Assembly: GCF_040718835.1 (NCBI RefSeq)
Contig: NZ_JBFEFG010000240.1
Location: forward strand, 62,001-126,000
Direction of reading: 5' to 3'
Origin: Bremerella sp. JC817
Lineage (GTDB): Bacteria; Planctomycetota; Planctomycetia; Pirellulales; Pirellulaceae
DNA: 64,000 nucleotides
Position 1 is the stretch's first letter. Every line of letters starts with the position of its first letter. Shown here piece by piece: positions 1 to 8,341 of this stretch. The notes under the pieces were generated by a model. It was not told where the DNA came from and ran no database searches. It saw nothing but the letters and a program-made list of their open reading frames with translations. Made by a program: the position numbers and the translations under genes.

Positions 1-1044
1 GCGTTCGTCGAACGGGATCATGTTCTTGTTGACCGTGATGCCGCAAGCGCCCAGGGCGTTTTCGGCTGGCGTGCCGGTCGTGCCGACAGCGGTCACGTCG
101 ACCAGCATCAAGTGGTTTTCGGTGCCGCCCGAGACAAGCTTCAAGCCGCCTGACATCAGGGTGTCGGCCAAGGTCTTAGCGTTGTCGACCACCTGCTGAG
201 CGTATTGCTTGAACTCTGGCTGCAAGGCTTCGTGGAAGCAGATCGCTTTGCCGGCGATCACGTGCATCAACGGACCGCCCTGGGTGCCAGGGAAGACGTT
301 GCGATTGATCATCTTCGCGTTCTCTTCCTTGCACAGGATCAGACCCGAGCGAGGGCCACGCAGCGTCTTGTGACATGTCGTCGTCACGTAGTCGGCGTAA
401 GGAACCGGGCTGTTGTGGATGCCACCGGCAACCAGGCCAGCGTAGTGAGCCATATCGACGAACAGCTTAGCACCGACGTCGTTGGCAATTTCGGCAAACT
501 TTTCGTGCGGGATTTCACGCGGGTAAGCGGAAGCACCAGCGACGATCAGCTTTGGCTTGTGTTCTTTGGCCAGCTTGGCGATCGCATCGAAGTCGAGGCG
601 ATGCGTTTCGCGATCGACGCCGTAGCTAATGAAGTTGTAGAGGATGCCGCTGACGTTCAGCTTCATGCCGTGGGTCAAGTGACCACCATGGGCCAGATCG
701 AGCCCCAGGATCGTATCGCCTGGTTCGACAGCCGTCAGGTAGACCGCGAAGTTGGCTTGCGAGCCAGCGTGGGGCTGAACGTTGGCATGCTCGGCACCAA
801 ACAGTTGCTTGGCTCGGTCGATCGCCACTTGTTCGATCACGTCGACATGTTCGCAGCCGCCATAGTAGCGACGGCCTGGGTAACCTTCGGCGTACTTATT
901 GGTCAGCACGCTGCCGACGGCCTGTTGAATGGCCGCGCTGGTGTAGTTTTCCGAGGCAATCATTTCCAGGCCGTCTGCCTGACGAACCTGTTCCGCCTTG
1001 ATGGCTGCCCAAATTTCGGGATCGTTTTGCTTGATTAAGTTCAT
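1..1044 (-). CDS. glyA: Serine hydroxymethyltransferase, 3' end cut by window edge
   Basis: PLP enzyme that interconverts serine and glycine and transfers a one-carbon unit to tetrahydrofolate in the cytoplasm. The translation from the ATG at 1044 starts [19 protein letters not shown] and contains ASENYTS, the GGHLTHG segment and the PLP-lysine motif [14 protein letters not shown], with the Schiff-base lysine at residue 226 (E. coli has Lys229). 348 residues are visible of about 415 expected; the C-terminus lies before base 1. The gene is divergent from the small membrane protein at 1267. The frame is intact throughout. The long plus-strand reading frame opposite it is only its antisense shadow. 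Confidence 0.96.
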   Translation of the reverse strand, partial: MNLIKQNDPEIWAAIKAEQVRQADGLEMIASENYTSAAIQQAVGSVLTNKYAEGYPGRRYYGGCEHVDVIEQVAIDRAKQLFGAEHANVQPHAGSQANFAVYLTAVEPGDTILGLDLAHGGHLTHGMKLNVSGILYNFISYGVDRETHRLDFDAIAKLAKEHKPKLIVAGASAYPREIPHEKFAEIANDVGAKLFVDMAHYAGLVAGGIHNSPVPYADYVTTTCHKTLRGPRSGLILCKEENAKMINRNVFPGTQGGPLMHVIAGKAICFHEALQPEFKQYAQQVVDNAKTLADTLMSGGLKLVSGGTENHLMLVDVTAVGTTGTPAENALGACGITVNKNMIPFDER

Positions 1045-1266
1045 GCCAACGTCGTGGTTGTAACCATGTGGGGACCCCAGAGCGAACCAATGCCCCGGAA
1101 AGAATATTGAATTGTCGGAAAGCGTGTAGGGTTCGTCAACGGGCACAGATGCCCCCAGATTTAAGGCATACAGATATCGCAATTTGCAGGGAAATATCGG
1201 AGAATTACTCCCCTGCCCCCCGCACCATTTCGATACCGTGGCATTGCGAACCAGGAAACACCGACG

Positions 1267-1626
1267 ATGAGCCAGCCCAACCCGTTTGAAGCTCCCCGGC
1301 CAGATGCCCCGCTGATCCCTGCGGATCGGCCGCCATTGGATACCTCGGGCGATGCCACGGGAGGCTTGATTCCTTATAAAAATCCATCCGCGTTGGCGGC
1401 GTATTACCTGGGGATTATCGGGATGTTCCCGGTGATTGGGATCTTCGCTTCGATTCCGGCGTTCGTCCTGGGAATCATGGGGCTGCGAGCCCGTAAGAGA
1501 AACCCGGCGATCAAAGGCTCCGTCCATGCATGGATCGGAATCGTGCTCGGGTTCTTGGCGACGTTGGCCAACTTGTCATGCATCAGCCTGATGGTGATTG
1601 GCCTGGTCGGCGGGGCTGTGCGATAA
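1267..1626 (+). CDS. Small DUF4190-type membrane protein
   Basis: 119-residue protein with a proline-rich cytoplasmic-looking N-terminus (residues 1-40) and two hydrophobic segments at about 42-70 and 88-115, separated by a basic stretch (RARKRN). This two-helix layout with the LGIIGMFP...[11 protein letters not shown] pattern is that of DUF4190 proteins. No enzymatic motif is visible and the function is unknown. AGGA lies about 10 bases before the ATG. It converges on the thioredoxin-like gene at 1643, with only 16 bases between the stops. A second protein with a similar domain is encoded at 19839. Confidence 0.75.
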   Translation: MSQPNPFEAPRPDAPLIPADRPPLDTSGDATGGLIPYKNPSALAAYYLGIIGMFPVIGIFASIPAFVLGIMGLRARKRNPAIKGSVHAWIGIVLGFLATLANLSCISLMVIGLVGGAVR

Positions 1627-1642
1627 AGCCTGCGGGAACTGG

Positions 1643-2026
1643 TTAGTCGATCGGTTCTGCCAGATAGTCTACGAAGCCTTGCTTGGCTTGCTCTTCGGTC
1701 GGGCGTACCAACTGAGCGACTAACTCGCCATCGAGTAGAAATACAAACGTTGGCCAGAGCTTCACGCGGAAGGTCCTTCCCAGGCGTTTTCCGCGACCAT
1801 CGGCGACCCGAATATGGTTGATCTCGGGGTGTTCGGTGAGCAGAGCCTGAACGGTATCAGAAAGCTTCTGGCAATGCTCACACCAGTTCTGGCCGAATTC
1901 GATCACCAGGCGTCCTTGCGACTGGTCGATCTCTTGCCGCGACGGGACAACTTCCCGGTATTCACAGTCAAAAGGCATGGGGCGAAACTCGATATCAAAG
2001 CTAGGCGGAAACCACGGGTAGTCCAT
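1643..2026 (-). CDS. Thioredoxin-fold protein with WCEHC motif
   Basis: 127-residue thioredoxin-like protein. The redox motif WCEHC places cysteines at about residues 49 and 52, followed by a helix and a WPTFVFLLDGE strand carrying the cis-proline equivalent, as in thioredoxins. There is no signal peptide from the chosen start, so a cytoplasmic thiol-disulfide reductase is most likely. The reading frame extends upstream to 2101, but those 25 codons look non-coding, so I use the ATG at 2026. It is convergent with the DUF4190 gene. The physiological partner is unknown. Confidence 0.8.
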   Translation of the reverse strand: MDYPWFPPSFDIEFRPMPFDCEYREVVPSRQEIDQSQGRLVIEFGQNWCEHCQKLSDTVQALLTEHPEINHIRVADGRGKRLGRTFRVKLWPTFVFLLDGELVAQLVRPTEEQAKQGFVDYLAEPID

Positions 2027-2109
2027 GGTCAGTGTAGCATATTTGCGCCCAGCTCTTCCGATTTCGTGCGAGGATCGTCTCGAGTTCGCCCCCCAGACCA
2101 ACGATGCCG

Positions 2110-2568
2110 TTACTCGGCACCCATTTGCGTTTCCGCCGAATCGACCGACTTGGGTTTGCTCTTGGGCGGGTTGCTCGAGATGTCGACATCGATCACCGAT
2201 GTCGGTTGAGTGGGATCGATGGTGACCGACTTGTAGCCAGATCGGCTGTAGACCTCGGGGATCTCGGTGGTCGTTCCCTTGCCATTGTTGGCGTTGGCGG
2301 GCACCGGATGAATCTTCAGCATGTACGTACCAGGGACCGCGCCCAAACCATAGCGACGCGTGCCGAGTTCGTAATAGCCATTCTCGTCAGTGATGCCGAA
2401 CGCGTTGGGATGGGTCTCCGATTCGAAGGCGACTTCGACAAACGGAACCGGTTTCCCTTCCATTCGCACGACACCACTCACGTTGACAGTTTTTAACGTG
2501 TAGCCGCCGCATCCCAGAGAACTGGCCAGCACGATGGCCAGAATAGTCAACAGGCTGGATCGAATCAT
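2110..2568 (-). CDS. Lipoprotein with carboxypeptidase-regulatory-like fold
   Basis: 152-residue predicted lipoprotein. It has a hydrophobic signal (residues 4-18) ending in SLGCGG with the lipobox cysteine at about residue 20, then a beta-sandwich-like domain (VSGVVRMEGKPVPFVEVAF...GITDENGYYELG) characteristic of the carboxypeptidase regulatory-like/transthyretin-type domains common in planctomycete lipoproteins. The C-terminus is lysine/proline-rich. It follows the DUF1559 gene at 2702 on the same strand after about 130 bases; the same pairing recurs at 28988/29465. Probably anchored in the envelope; ligand unknown. Confidence 0.82.
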   Translation of the reverse strand: MIRSSLLTILAIVLASSLGCGGYTLKTVNVSGVVRMEGKPVPFVEVAFESETHPNAFGITDENGYYELGTRRYGLGAVPGTYMLKIHPVPANANNGKGTTTEIPEVYSRSGYKSVTIDPTQPTSVIDVDISSNPPKSKPKSVDSAETQMGAE

Positions 2569-2701
2569 GACGTTTCTTACGCCTCGTGTTGGAACGGAAC
2601 TAAATCAGCACGTGGTGAAGATTGTGAAGTTGGCGTGAACCAAGATCGACCGCCTGCCTGAAGCCTCGGCAGGCGATCGCTTCGCAAGGAAAGATCGGCG
2701 A

Positions 2702-3691
2702 TTAATACTCAGGAATGACCTGACCATCGTCACGCTGGCCAATGTTGCCCAGCACGGCCCGGTCGATCGTTTCTGGAATCATCCGTACGCTACCGTCGCC
2801 ATAGACGAACATCGCACCGCCAACATGGTGCGAGCCGAAGCTGTAGATGCTTTGGCCATTGATCAGGTAAAGATCGTTGGCGATGCCGCTACGTTCCTGT
2901 CCACGCAGTGTCGACATTAGGTTGTAAGCCGTCGGCGAACCGGAGGTCGAAGCGCCGTTGCGAGTCTGACCGACCCAGACGCTGCCGTTGTAGTCCATGA
3001 AATCGCCGGTACTTTCGTCGATGGTACCGTTCGGGCCATAAGCCGTTTCGCCGACCATTACCGTATTGGAAAGGCCATCGGTGGCATCGCGGAACTTGAC
3101 GTTGCTATTCGCGCCGAACATGCCGTTGTTAGCATGTGGGCAACTGCCGGCAACGATGCCGGAGCAAGCGTCGTCGGTGTAGGTGATCTGCATGTTGCGT
3201 TCGCCGAAGACGGCTTTATACGTGTTAATCGCGTGAGCAGGAGCGGTCGACGAACTCGGGATTGTTTCGTTCAAGTTACCGCCAGGGGCACTCGGGCAGC
3301 GATAGGCCGAGATGAAGGTCTGCGAGTACAGCACGATGTCGGGATCGTCCGAGCAGTGTTGTTCATTCATTCGCAGGCCTTCAAACACGTTGTTCTGTTC
3401 GATCTGTGGCAGAATCATCGCTGCCCACGACCAGCCAGGTCCAGACAAAGCTGTGCCAGAGTTCGAGGGAGATCGCGAGAAGGCCATCGGCAAGCAGCCG
3501 CGGCTGTCGTGATAGGTGTGCATCGCGAGACCAATCTGCTTCAGATTGTTGGTGCATTGCATTCGGCGGGCAGCTTCACGAGCCTGTTGCACAGCCGGCA
3601 ACAATAAGGCGATCAAAACACCAATGATGGCGATCACCACGAGTAGCTCTACCAGCGTGAAGCCCCGGGTGTGATTGGAACGAGGTGACAT
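2702..3691 (-). CDS. DUF1559 protein with prepilin-type N-terminus
   Basis: 329 residues. The N-terminus GFTLVELLVVIAIIGVLIAL (from about residue 10) is a type IV prepilin cleavage/methylation motif and hydrophobic helix, followed by LLPAVQQAREAARRMQC and the conserved NNLKQIGLAMHTYHD of DUF1559, a family greatly expanded in planctomycetes. The C-terminus carries the family signature for H-x9-DGSVR (GSHHVGGAMFVYGDGSVR). It is probably a pseudopilin-like surface or periplasmic protein, role unproven. GGAG lies 6 bases before the ATG. It is transcribed ahead of the lipoprotein at 2110. Confidence 0.93.
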   Translation of the reverse strand: MSPRSNHTRGFTLVELLVVIAIIGVLIALLLPAVQQAREAARRMQCTNNLKQIGLAMHTYHDSRGCLPMAFSRSPSNSGTALSGPGWSWAAMILPQIEQNNVFEGLRMNEQHCSDDPDIVLYSQTFISAYRCPSAPGGNLNETIPSSSTAPAHAINTYKAVFGERNMQITYTDDACSGIVAGSCPHANNGMFGANSNVKFRDATDGLSNTVMVGETAYGPNGTIDESTGDFMDYNGSVWVGQTRNGASTSGSPTAYNLMSTLRGQERSGIANDLYLINGQSIYSFGSHHVGGAMFVYGDGSVRMIPETIDRAVLGNIGQRDDGQVIPEY

Positions 3692-4017
3692 GACAACTCC
3701 ATCGTATAACCGGATCGGATAAAAACAGAGGGTTCCTGCGCACGATGGAGATGTCTTTTTTCGTTGGGTTTGTGGGGGTAGCCTTACTCTAGAAAACGCC
3801 TTGTTGGTTCGAAATGACTAAAAGCGCAAGTTTCTTAATCGTTTACGCAATTAGACTTCCAGGGGACCGTAATCACCGCAGAAATGAGGCTCAGATAGCC
3901 TGATGGCCCAGATAAAGCCCCTTGGCAGGTGGGGGGCGATGGGCGAAGCGTAACCGCCGTGGCGTGCCATATCTTAGAGAGCCACGGCGGAGATTTCTTC
4001 GTGATCGAAGCGAGGAA
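3692..4017. other. 326-base intergenic region with a stem-loop
   Basis: No gene is seen. The region must hold the promoter of the DUF1559 gene (leftward). It also contains the perfect inverted repeat at 3954-3990, just downstream of the SDR gene. I could not assign -35/-10 elements with confidence. Confidence 0.5.
3954..3990 (-). terminator. Stem-loop after the SDR gene
   Basis: Perfect 10-bp inverted repeat, CCGCCGTGGC at 3954-3963 and GCCACGGCGG at 3981-3990, with a 17-base loop. It lies 28 bases beyond the stop of the minus-strand SDR gene. No U-tract follows, so it may stabilise the 3' end or act with Rho rather than being a classical intrinsic terminator. Confidence 0.4.
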
Positions 4018-4743
4018 TTAGGTGTATTCCTGCTTCGTTGGCTTGATGATCAATTCTGCAACGTGCGCTCGCGGTGGAAGGTGACAGATCGCCAGAACCA
4101 CTTCACTGAAGTCTTCCGGCTGCAGCATGCGGGCACGGTGCTCTTCGGTGACTGGGTTGGGTCGCTGAGCGAGGATCGGCGTGTCGACTTCACCTGGGTA
4201 GATGTTCGTGATGCGAACACCATCAACGGCGACTTCGTTGCCGGCCGCGGTGCCGAGAGCGGTCATGGCGAACTTCGAAGCACAATAGGCGATGCCGCCG
4301 AGGGCATAGGCCCGTTTGCCCGAGATCGACGAGATGTTGATGATCAGGCCATCCTTCTTTTCACGCATCGAAGGCAACGCTGCGTACATCAGGTTGTAGC
4401 CACCGGTGGCGTTGATCTGCATGACCTGGTCCCACTGCTCTGGCGTCATCTCGGCCATGCTGCGGGTCTTGATATTCACACCGGCGGCGTTCACCAGGAT
4501 ATCGACTGGGCCGAGCGTCTTGGTGACGAAGTCGAACAGTCCGTTCACGCTGGCTCGATCGGCGACGTCGACGCTGTGGCAATGGATTTCCGCTTCGCTT
4601 TCGCCAGCGACTTGTTCCAGTACTTCAAAGCGACGGCCAGCGATGGCGACCTGGGCCCCATCGGCGGCGAGAGCCAGGGCAATGGCCTTGCCGATACCAC
4701 TTCCACCACCAACAACCAGGGCAACTTTACCTTCTAACGACAT
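4018..4743 (-). CDS. Short-chain dehydrogenase/reductase
   Basis: 241-residue classical SDR that would use NAD(P)(H) to oxidise or reduce an alcohol/ketone; substrate not predictable. The cofactor-binding loop is GGGSGIGKA (residues 12-20), followed by VNAAG (85-89), the catalytic serine in INISSISG (about 138-139) and Y153-CAS-K157. I start at the ATG at 4743 with GGAAGG upstream, because MSLEGKVALVVGG is the normal family start; the frame stays open to 4866 but those codons look like leader DNA. It is divergent from fabI. A 17-base-loop hairpin follows the stop. Confidence 0.85.
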   Translation of the reverse strand: MSLEGKVALVVGGGSGIGKAIALALAADGAQVAIAGRRFEVLEQVAGESEAEIHCHSVDVADRASVNGLFDFVTKTLGPVDILVNAAGVNIKTRSMAEMTPEQWDQVMQINATGGYNLMYAALPSMREKKDGLIINISSISGKRAYALGGIAYCASKFAMTALGTAAGNEVAVDGVRITNIYPGEVDTPILAQRPNPVTEEHRARMLQPEDFSEVVLAICHLPPRAHVAELIIKPTKQEYT

Positions 4744-5008
4744 CAGCGACCGCCTTCCAATATTTGACTTCCAGGGATGCGAAACGGGGATTTGAGGGTC
4801 GAAGCATGGGTGAAATCGACCCGTTTCCCACGGAGCCAGACGCACGAAGGTCCATTTTGTGGACAAAGACCCGTCGGATGGGGCCGGAGGGGTCGCCTTT
4901 TGCGGCTGGCGGTTTGCCGTTATCCTAAACGCTGCGCAATCGTTAGAAAATCGGTTGTGTGAACGTCATCAATTCGACCAAGACTTATTTCCCCCAGGGT
5001 TAAGAGCA

Positions 5009-5851
5009 ATGGGACTATTCACGGGTAAGAAGGGCCTGATCGTCGGCGTCGCGAACGATCGATCGATCGCATGGGGAATCGCGCAGAAGATCATGGAAGA
5101 AGGTGGTGAATGTGGCTTCACCCATCTGCCCGATAAACCAGAAGACGAACGCCAGAAGAATCGCCGTCGCGTCTCGAAGCTGACCGATGAGTACGATAAC
5201 GCCAAGTTCCTGGTCCCGCTCGACGTTCAGTCGGACGAAAACATCGCCGAAGTGATGAAGACCACTGAAAGCGAACTGGGCAAGATCGACTTCCTGTTGC
5301 ATTCGGTTGCTTTCGCCACGATCGAAGACATCCGCGTGCCAACGGTTCAGTGCAGCCGCGATGGTTTCAAGCTGGCCATGGATATCAGCGCTTACAGCCT
5401 GATCGCCCTGACTAACGCCGCTCGCCCACTGTTCAACGAAGGGGCTTCGGTTTGTGCGATGACCTACTTCGGTGGCGAAAAGGCCGTGCCCGGCTACAAC
5501 ATGATGGGTGTCTGCAAGGCAGCCTTGGACAGTATCGTGAAGTATCTGTCGTTTGATATGGGTGCCTACAGTGTTCGTGTCAACGCGATCAGTGCCGGTC
5601 CTTTGAAGACGCTGGCCGCCAGTGCCGTCGGGTCGAAGGAAATGGAAGATCTGTACGCCGCTGTTTCGCCGCTCAACCGTAATATCTCGATGGAAGAAGT
5701 GAGCAACTCCGGTGCGTTCCTGCTGTCGGACATGGCCAGTGGTATCACCGGCGAAATCCTGCACGTCGATGCTGGTTACAACATCATGGGCAGCCCAGGC
5801 CGTATGGCGGGCGAGTACATGAAGCTGAAGAAGGAAGCGGAGGGGAAATAG
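5009..5851 (+). CDS. fabI: Enoyl-[acyl-carrier-protein] reductase (NADH type)
   Basis: 280-residue FabI, the last reductive step of each fatty-acid elongation cycle. The translation begins MGLFTGKKGLIVGVANDRSI, the FabI-type nucleotide-binding start, and carries the FabI-specific catalytic arrangement Tyr153, Tyr163 and Lys170 (MTYFGGEKAVPGYNMMGVCK). The C-terminal segment HVDAGYNIMG is also typical. The length fits the family (about 260-280). The frame is open upstream to 4859, but the true start is the ATG at 5009. A strong intrinsic terminator follows directly, so fabI appears to be the end of its transcript. Confidence 0.95.
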   Translation: MGLFTGKKGLIVGVANDRSIAWGIAQKIMEEGGECGFTHLPDKPEDERQKNRRRVSKLTDEYDNAKFLVPLDVQSDENIAEVMKTTESELGKIDFLLHSVAFATIEDIRVPTVQCSRDGFKLAMDISAYSLIALTNAARPLFNEGASVCAMTYFGGEKAVPGYNMMGVCKAALDSIVKYLSFDMGAYSVRVNAISAGPLKTLAASAVGSKEMEDLYAAVSPLNRNISMEEVSNSGAFLLSDMASGITGEILHVDAGYNIMGSPGRMAGEYMKLKKEAEGK

Positions 5852-5883
5852 TCCCCCCGCCCTGCACCAGTCGATTCAAAACG

Positions 5884-5916
5884 AAAAACGCCGCGAGATC
5901 TCGCGGCGTTTTTTTA
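5884..5916 (+). terminator. Intrinsic terminator of fabI
   Basis: Perfect 12-bp palindromic stem AACGCCGCGAGA/TCTCGCGGCGTT followed by seven or more T residues, 35 bases after the fabI stop. With the A-run before it, the structure could also terminate leftward transcripts from the gene at 5931. Confidence 0.9.
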
Positions 5917-5930
5917 TGATCAGATATCGC

Positions 5931-6206
5931 TCAAGCGGGAGATGGAAAGCGGCTTCGCATGAATAACTTCTCCCACAAGTTCGCCGGCCGCAGTCGAGGA
6001 TCATCGGGTGCGATCAGATGCGTCTTGCCGCGCCGCGTTCGGCAGTGGATGCCTTCCGCATCGACTTCGGTCACCAGCCAGTACTTGTCTACGGCGTAGG
6101 TATAGTACTCCCCCCGCGATTCCGGTTCGACATCGTGCGCCCTGGGGCCAGGGCTCGTCGTGTGTTTGGTCTTCGTATAGACGACCACATCGCCGGGGCG
6201 GAACAT
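5931..6206 (-). CDS. Hypothetical protein, 91 residues
   Basis: Small soluble protein beginning MFRPGDVVVYTKTKHTTSPG and rich in charged residues, with YYTYAVDKYWLVTEVD and RTRRGKTHLI segments suggesting a small beta-rich fold. I do not recognise a family with certainty. The start at 6206 is favoured by CGGAGAG eight bases upstream; the frame remains open to 6338 but the added residues look non-coding. It converges on fabI and shares the hairpin region at 5884-5916. Confidence 0.6.
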   Translation of the reverse strand: MFRPGDVVVYTKTKHTTSPGPRAHDVEPESRGEYYTYAVDKYWLVTEVDAEGIHCRTRRGKTHLIAPDDPRLRPANLWEKLFMRSRFPSPA

Positions 6207-6483
6207 CAACAACTCTCCGAGTTTACGCGTTGGATCAGGGCCATTTTTCGAGAGAAATGCCCCTGATTTCAGAGTATCGCTTGCCCTGAGTTTCGTCAAT
6301 CTGAAGCCGCTTTCAGGAGGTATTTCCACAAAAGGCATAGCAGTTGCACCGTTAGGGGGAGGCCCCTTTTTGTTGGATAAACCTGGAATTCGTGAAAAAA
6401 TTGCTTGGCAATTCCGTAGAATGAAGGTCTTGTCTTAACAAACTGCGTGGTTCTTTACCCCACTTCTCGCAGGAGGATTTCGT

Positions 6484-6990
6484 ATGTCGATACCGACTTC
6501 GACGACCGTGCCAACGGCTCCAGCACTCACGGCACGTCAGATTATGGCTACCAAGCTCGTCACGCTGAGCCCGGACGAAGATGCTTTGGCTGCCGTACGT
6601 AAGCTGCTTCAGTACCGGATCTCTGGTGCTCCTGTGGTCGACAGCGAAGGGAATTTCCTGGGGATCTTTTCGGAAAAGACTTCCATGCGATTCCTGCTCG
6701 ACGCCGCCTACTCGCAGCTTCCTTCCAATCGCGTCAGCGCGTTTATGAATACCGACATCGCTCGGTTGATCACCGCCGATACCGATTGGCTCACGTGTGC
6801 TCAGATCTTCTTGTCGACCCCTTACCGGCGGTTGCCGGTGCTAGAAGGGACCAAATTGATCGGCCAGGTAAGCCGCCGGGATCTGCTGAACGCCGCCATT
6901 CAAATGATTGATAAGCCTGATCGACGGAATGGCAAATTTGTGATGTATTTCAGCGCCCTCGTTGAATTAAACGACAATCCGGTCGAATAA
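6484..6990 (+). CDS. Tandem CBS-domain protein
   Basis: 168 residues made almost entirely of two CBS motifs: one at about 20-75 (ARQIMATKLVTLSPDEDALAA...RISGAPVVDSEGNFLGIFSE) and one at about 90-150 (LPVLEGTKLIGQVSRRDLL). Such pairs form a Bateman module that binds adenosine nucleotides and senses energy state, usually regulating a partner. No enzymatic or membrane domain is fused. The ribosome site AGGAGG sits eight bases before the ATG and is among the strongest in the window. The partner is not evident; the downstream gene is a cation exchanger, which makes regulation of transport possible but unproven. Confidence 0.88.
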   Translation: MSIPTSTTVPTAPALTARQIMATKLVTLSPDEDALAAVRKLLQYRISGAPVVDSEGNFLGIFSEKTSMRFLLDAAYSQLPSNRVSAFMNTDIARLITADTDWLTCAQIFLSTPYRRLPVLEGTKLIGQVSRRDLLNAAIQMIDKPDRRNGKFVMYFSALVELNDNPVE

Positions 6991-7010
6991 GCTTCGATCG
7001 GAGCCAGCGC

Positions 7011-7058
7011 ATTCCACGCAGGTCGCCGAGTGACCACTATTCGACGGCTGCGTGGAAT
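7011..7058. repeat. Inverted repeat between CBS and exchanger genes
   Basis: 11-bp perfect inverted repeat, ATTCCACGCAG at 7011-7021 and CTGCGTGGAAT at 7048-7058, with a 26-base loop. No T-tract follows. It could be a weak terminator, an mRNA processing hairpin or an operator ahead of the exchanger gene at 7106. Confidence 0.4.
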
Positions 7059-7105
7059 TACCATAATGACGGCTCCTTCCCCCATTCACTGGATGAAAGA
7101 GCGTT

Positions 7106-8212
7106 ATGTTGGTCGCGGCCGGTTTGATTTTGATTGGTCTCGTGGCGTTGGTCATTGGGGGCGAACTGCTGGTACGCGGAGCCTCGCAACTGGCTTCGTT
7201 GATCGGCGTTTCTCCGCTGGTCATCGGTCTGACGGTGGTGGCCTTCGGTACCAGTGCCCCGGAACTGGCAGTCTCTTTAAAGGCCGGTTTCGCTGGCAAT
7301 GCCGACATCGCCGTGGGCAATGTGATCGGCAGCAATATCTTCAATGTTTTGCTGATTCTCGGGCTTTCTGCCCTGGTGGCACCTCTCGCGGTGAATTCGC
7401 AACTGATTCGCCTCGAACTCCCTTTAATGATCGGTGTTTCTGTCCTGGTCTGGGTAATGGGGCTCAATGGCAATATTGGCCGGATCGAGGGCGGTTTACT
7501 ATTTGCCGGGCTGGCGGCCTACATCGTCTGGTCGGTGGTCCAAAGCCGGCGTGAATCCAAAGCGATTAAGGAAGAGTTCGCCGAGGAGTTCGCTAAGGCC
7601 CCTTCGTCGACTGCCGGAACGATTTTGCAGTTGGTTTGGATCGCCCTGGGGCTGGTTGGGCTGGCCTTCGGCTCGAAATGGCTGGTTGACGGTGCGGTGA
7701 TGATTGCCCGGCAGCTTGGAATGAGCGAACTGCTGATCGGTCTGACCATCGTGGCAGCCGGAACCTCGCTGCCAGAAGTGGTCGCCTCGGTGATGGCCTC
7801 GCTGAAAGGCGAGCGTGATATCGCTGTCGGAAATGTGGTCGGCAGCAATCTTTTCAACCTGATGTGCGTCCTGGGGCTGACTTCGGTCATAATGCCCGAC
7901 GGAGTTCCAGTCGCGTCGACGGCAATCTGGCAGGATATGCCCATCATGATCGGGGCGAGTTTGCTCTGCTTACCAATCTTCTTCACGGCCCGTCGCATCG
8001 ATCGCTGGGAAGGAGGAATCTTTTTAGGTTGGTACGTTCTTTACACCACCTACCTCGTGTTGAAGGCGACGAATCCGACGTTGGCCTATGGGTTCGGGCT
8101 GGTGGCGGTTTGGGGACTGATCCCGCTGACAGTGGTCGTGCTGCTGGTCTCAGTGGTCCTGACTCGTCCTGCCGAGCCTGAATTGCCACAAAATGAAGGT
8201 GCAAGTGGCTAG
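7106..8212 (+). CDS. Sodium/calcium exchanger family (CaCA) antiporter
   Basis: 368-residue integral membrane protein of the YrbG-type Ca2+:cation antiporter family. Two alpha-repeats are visible: GTSAPE at residues 48-53 with GNVIGSNIFN at 71-80, and GTSLPE at 219-224 followed by GNVVGSNLFN. These repeats form the ion-binding site. About ten hydrophobic helices are predicted, with a charged cytoplasmic loop at about 147-170 between the halves. The length matches bacterial members (about 320-370). It lies about 115 bases after the CBS gene and may share its transcript, apart from the intervening hairpin. Confidence 0.92.
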   Translation: MLVAAGLILIGLVALVIGGELLVRGASQLASLIGVSPLVIGLTVVAFGTSAPELAVSLKAGFAGNADIAVGNVIGSNIFNVLLILGLSALVAPLAVNSQLIRLELPLMIGVSVLVWVMGLNGNIGRIEGGLLFAGLAAYIVWSVVQSRRESKAIKEEFAEEFAKAPSSTAGTILQLVWIALGLVGLAFGSKWLVDGAVMIARQLGMSELLIGLTIVAAGTSLPEVVASVMASLKGERDIAVGNVVGSNLFNLMCVLGLTSVIMPDGVPVASTAIWQDMPIMIGASLLCLPIFFTARRIDRWEGGIFLGWYVLYTTYLVLKATNPTLAYGFGLVAVWGLIPLTVVVLLVSVVLTRPAEPELPQNEGASG

Positions 8213-8341
8213 TTCTGCCGGATGGTGCCTCATTGCCGCTGGGACTAACGTCTAGTAAAATCCGCGGTTTACCCTAACTTGCCGTCCCGACCTGGTAGTA
8301 GGAAGGGACTGTCGGTCTCCCATACGGTTTCGGTGGAAAGC

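Noticed and set aside
205..1038. Plus-strand open frame of 277 codons at the left edge
   Set aside because: Antisense to glyA, which is identified without doubt.
1045..1266. Riboswitch before glyA
   Set aside because: I looked for a glycine- or folate-type aptamer arrangement in the divergent leader and found no convincing paired elements.
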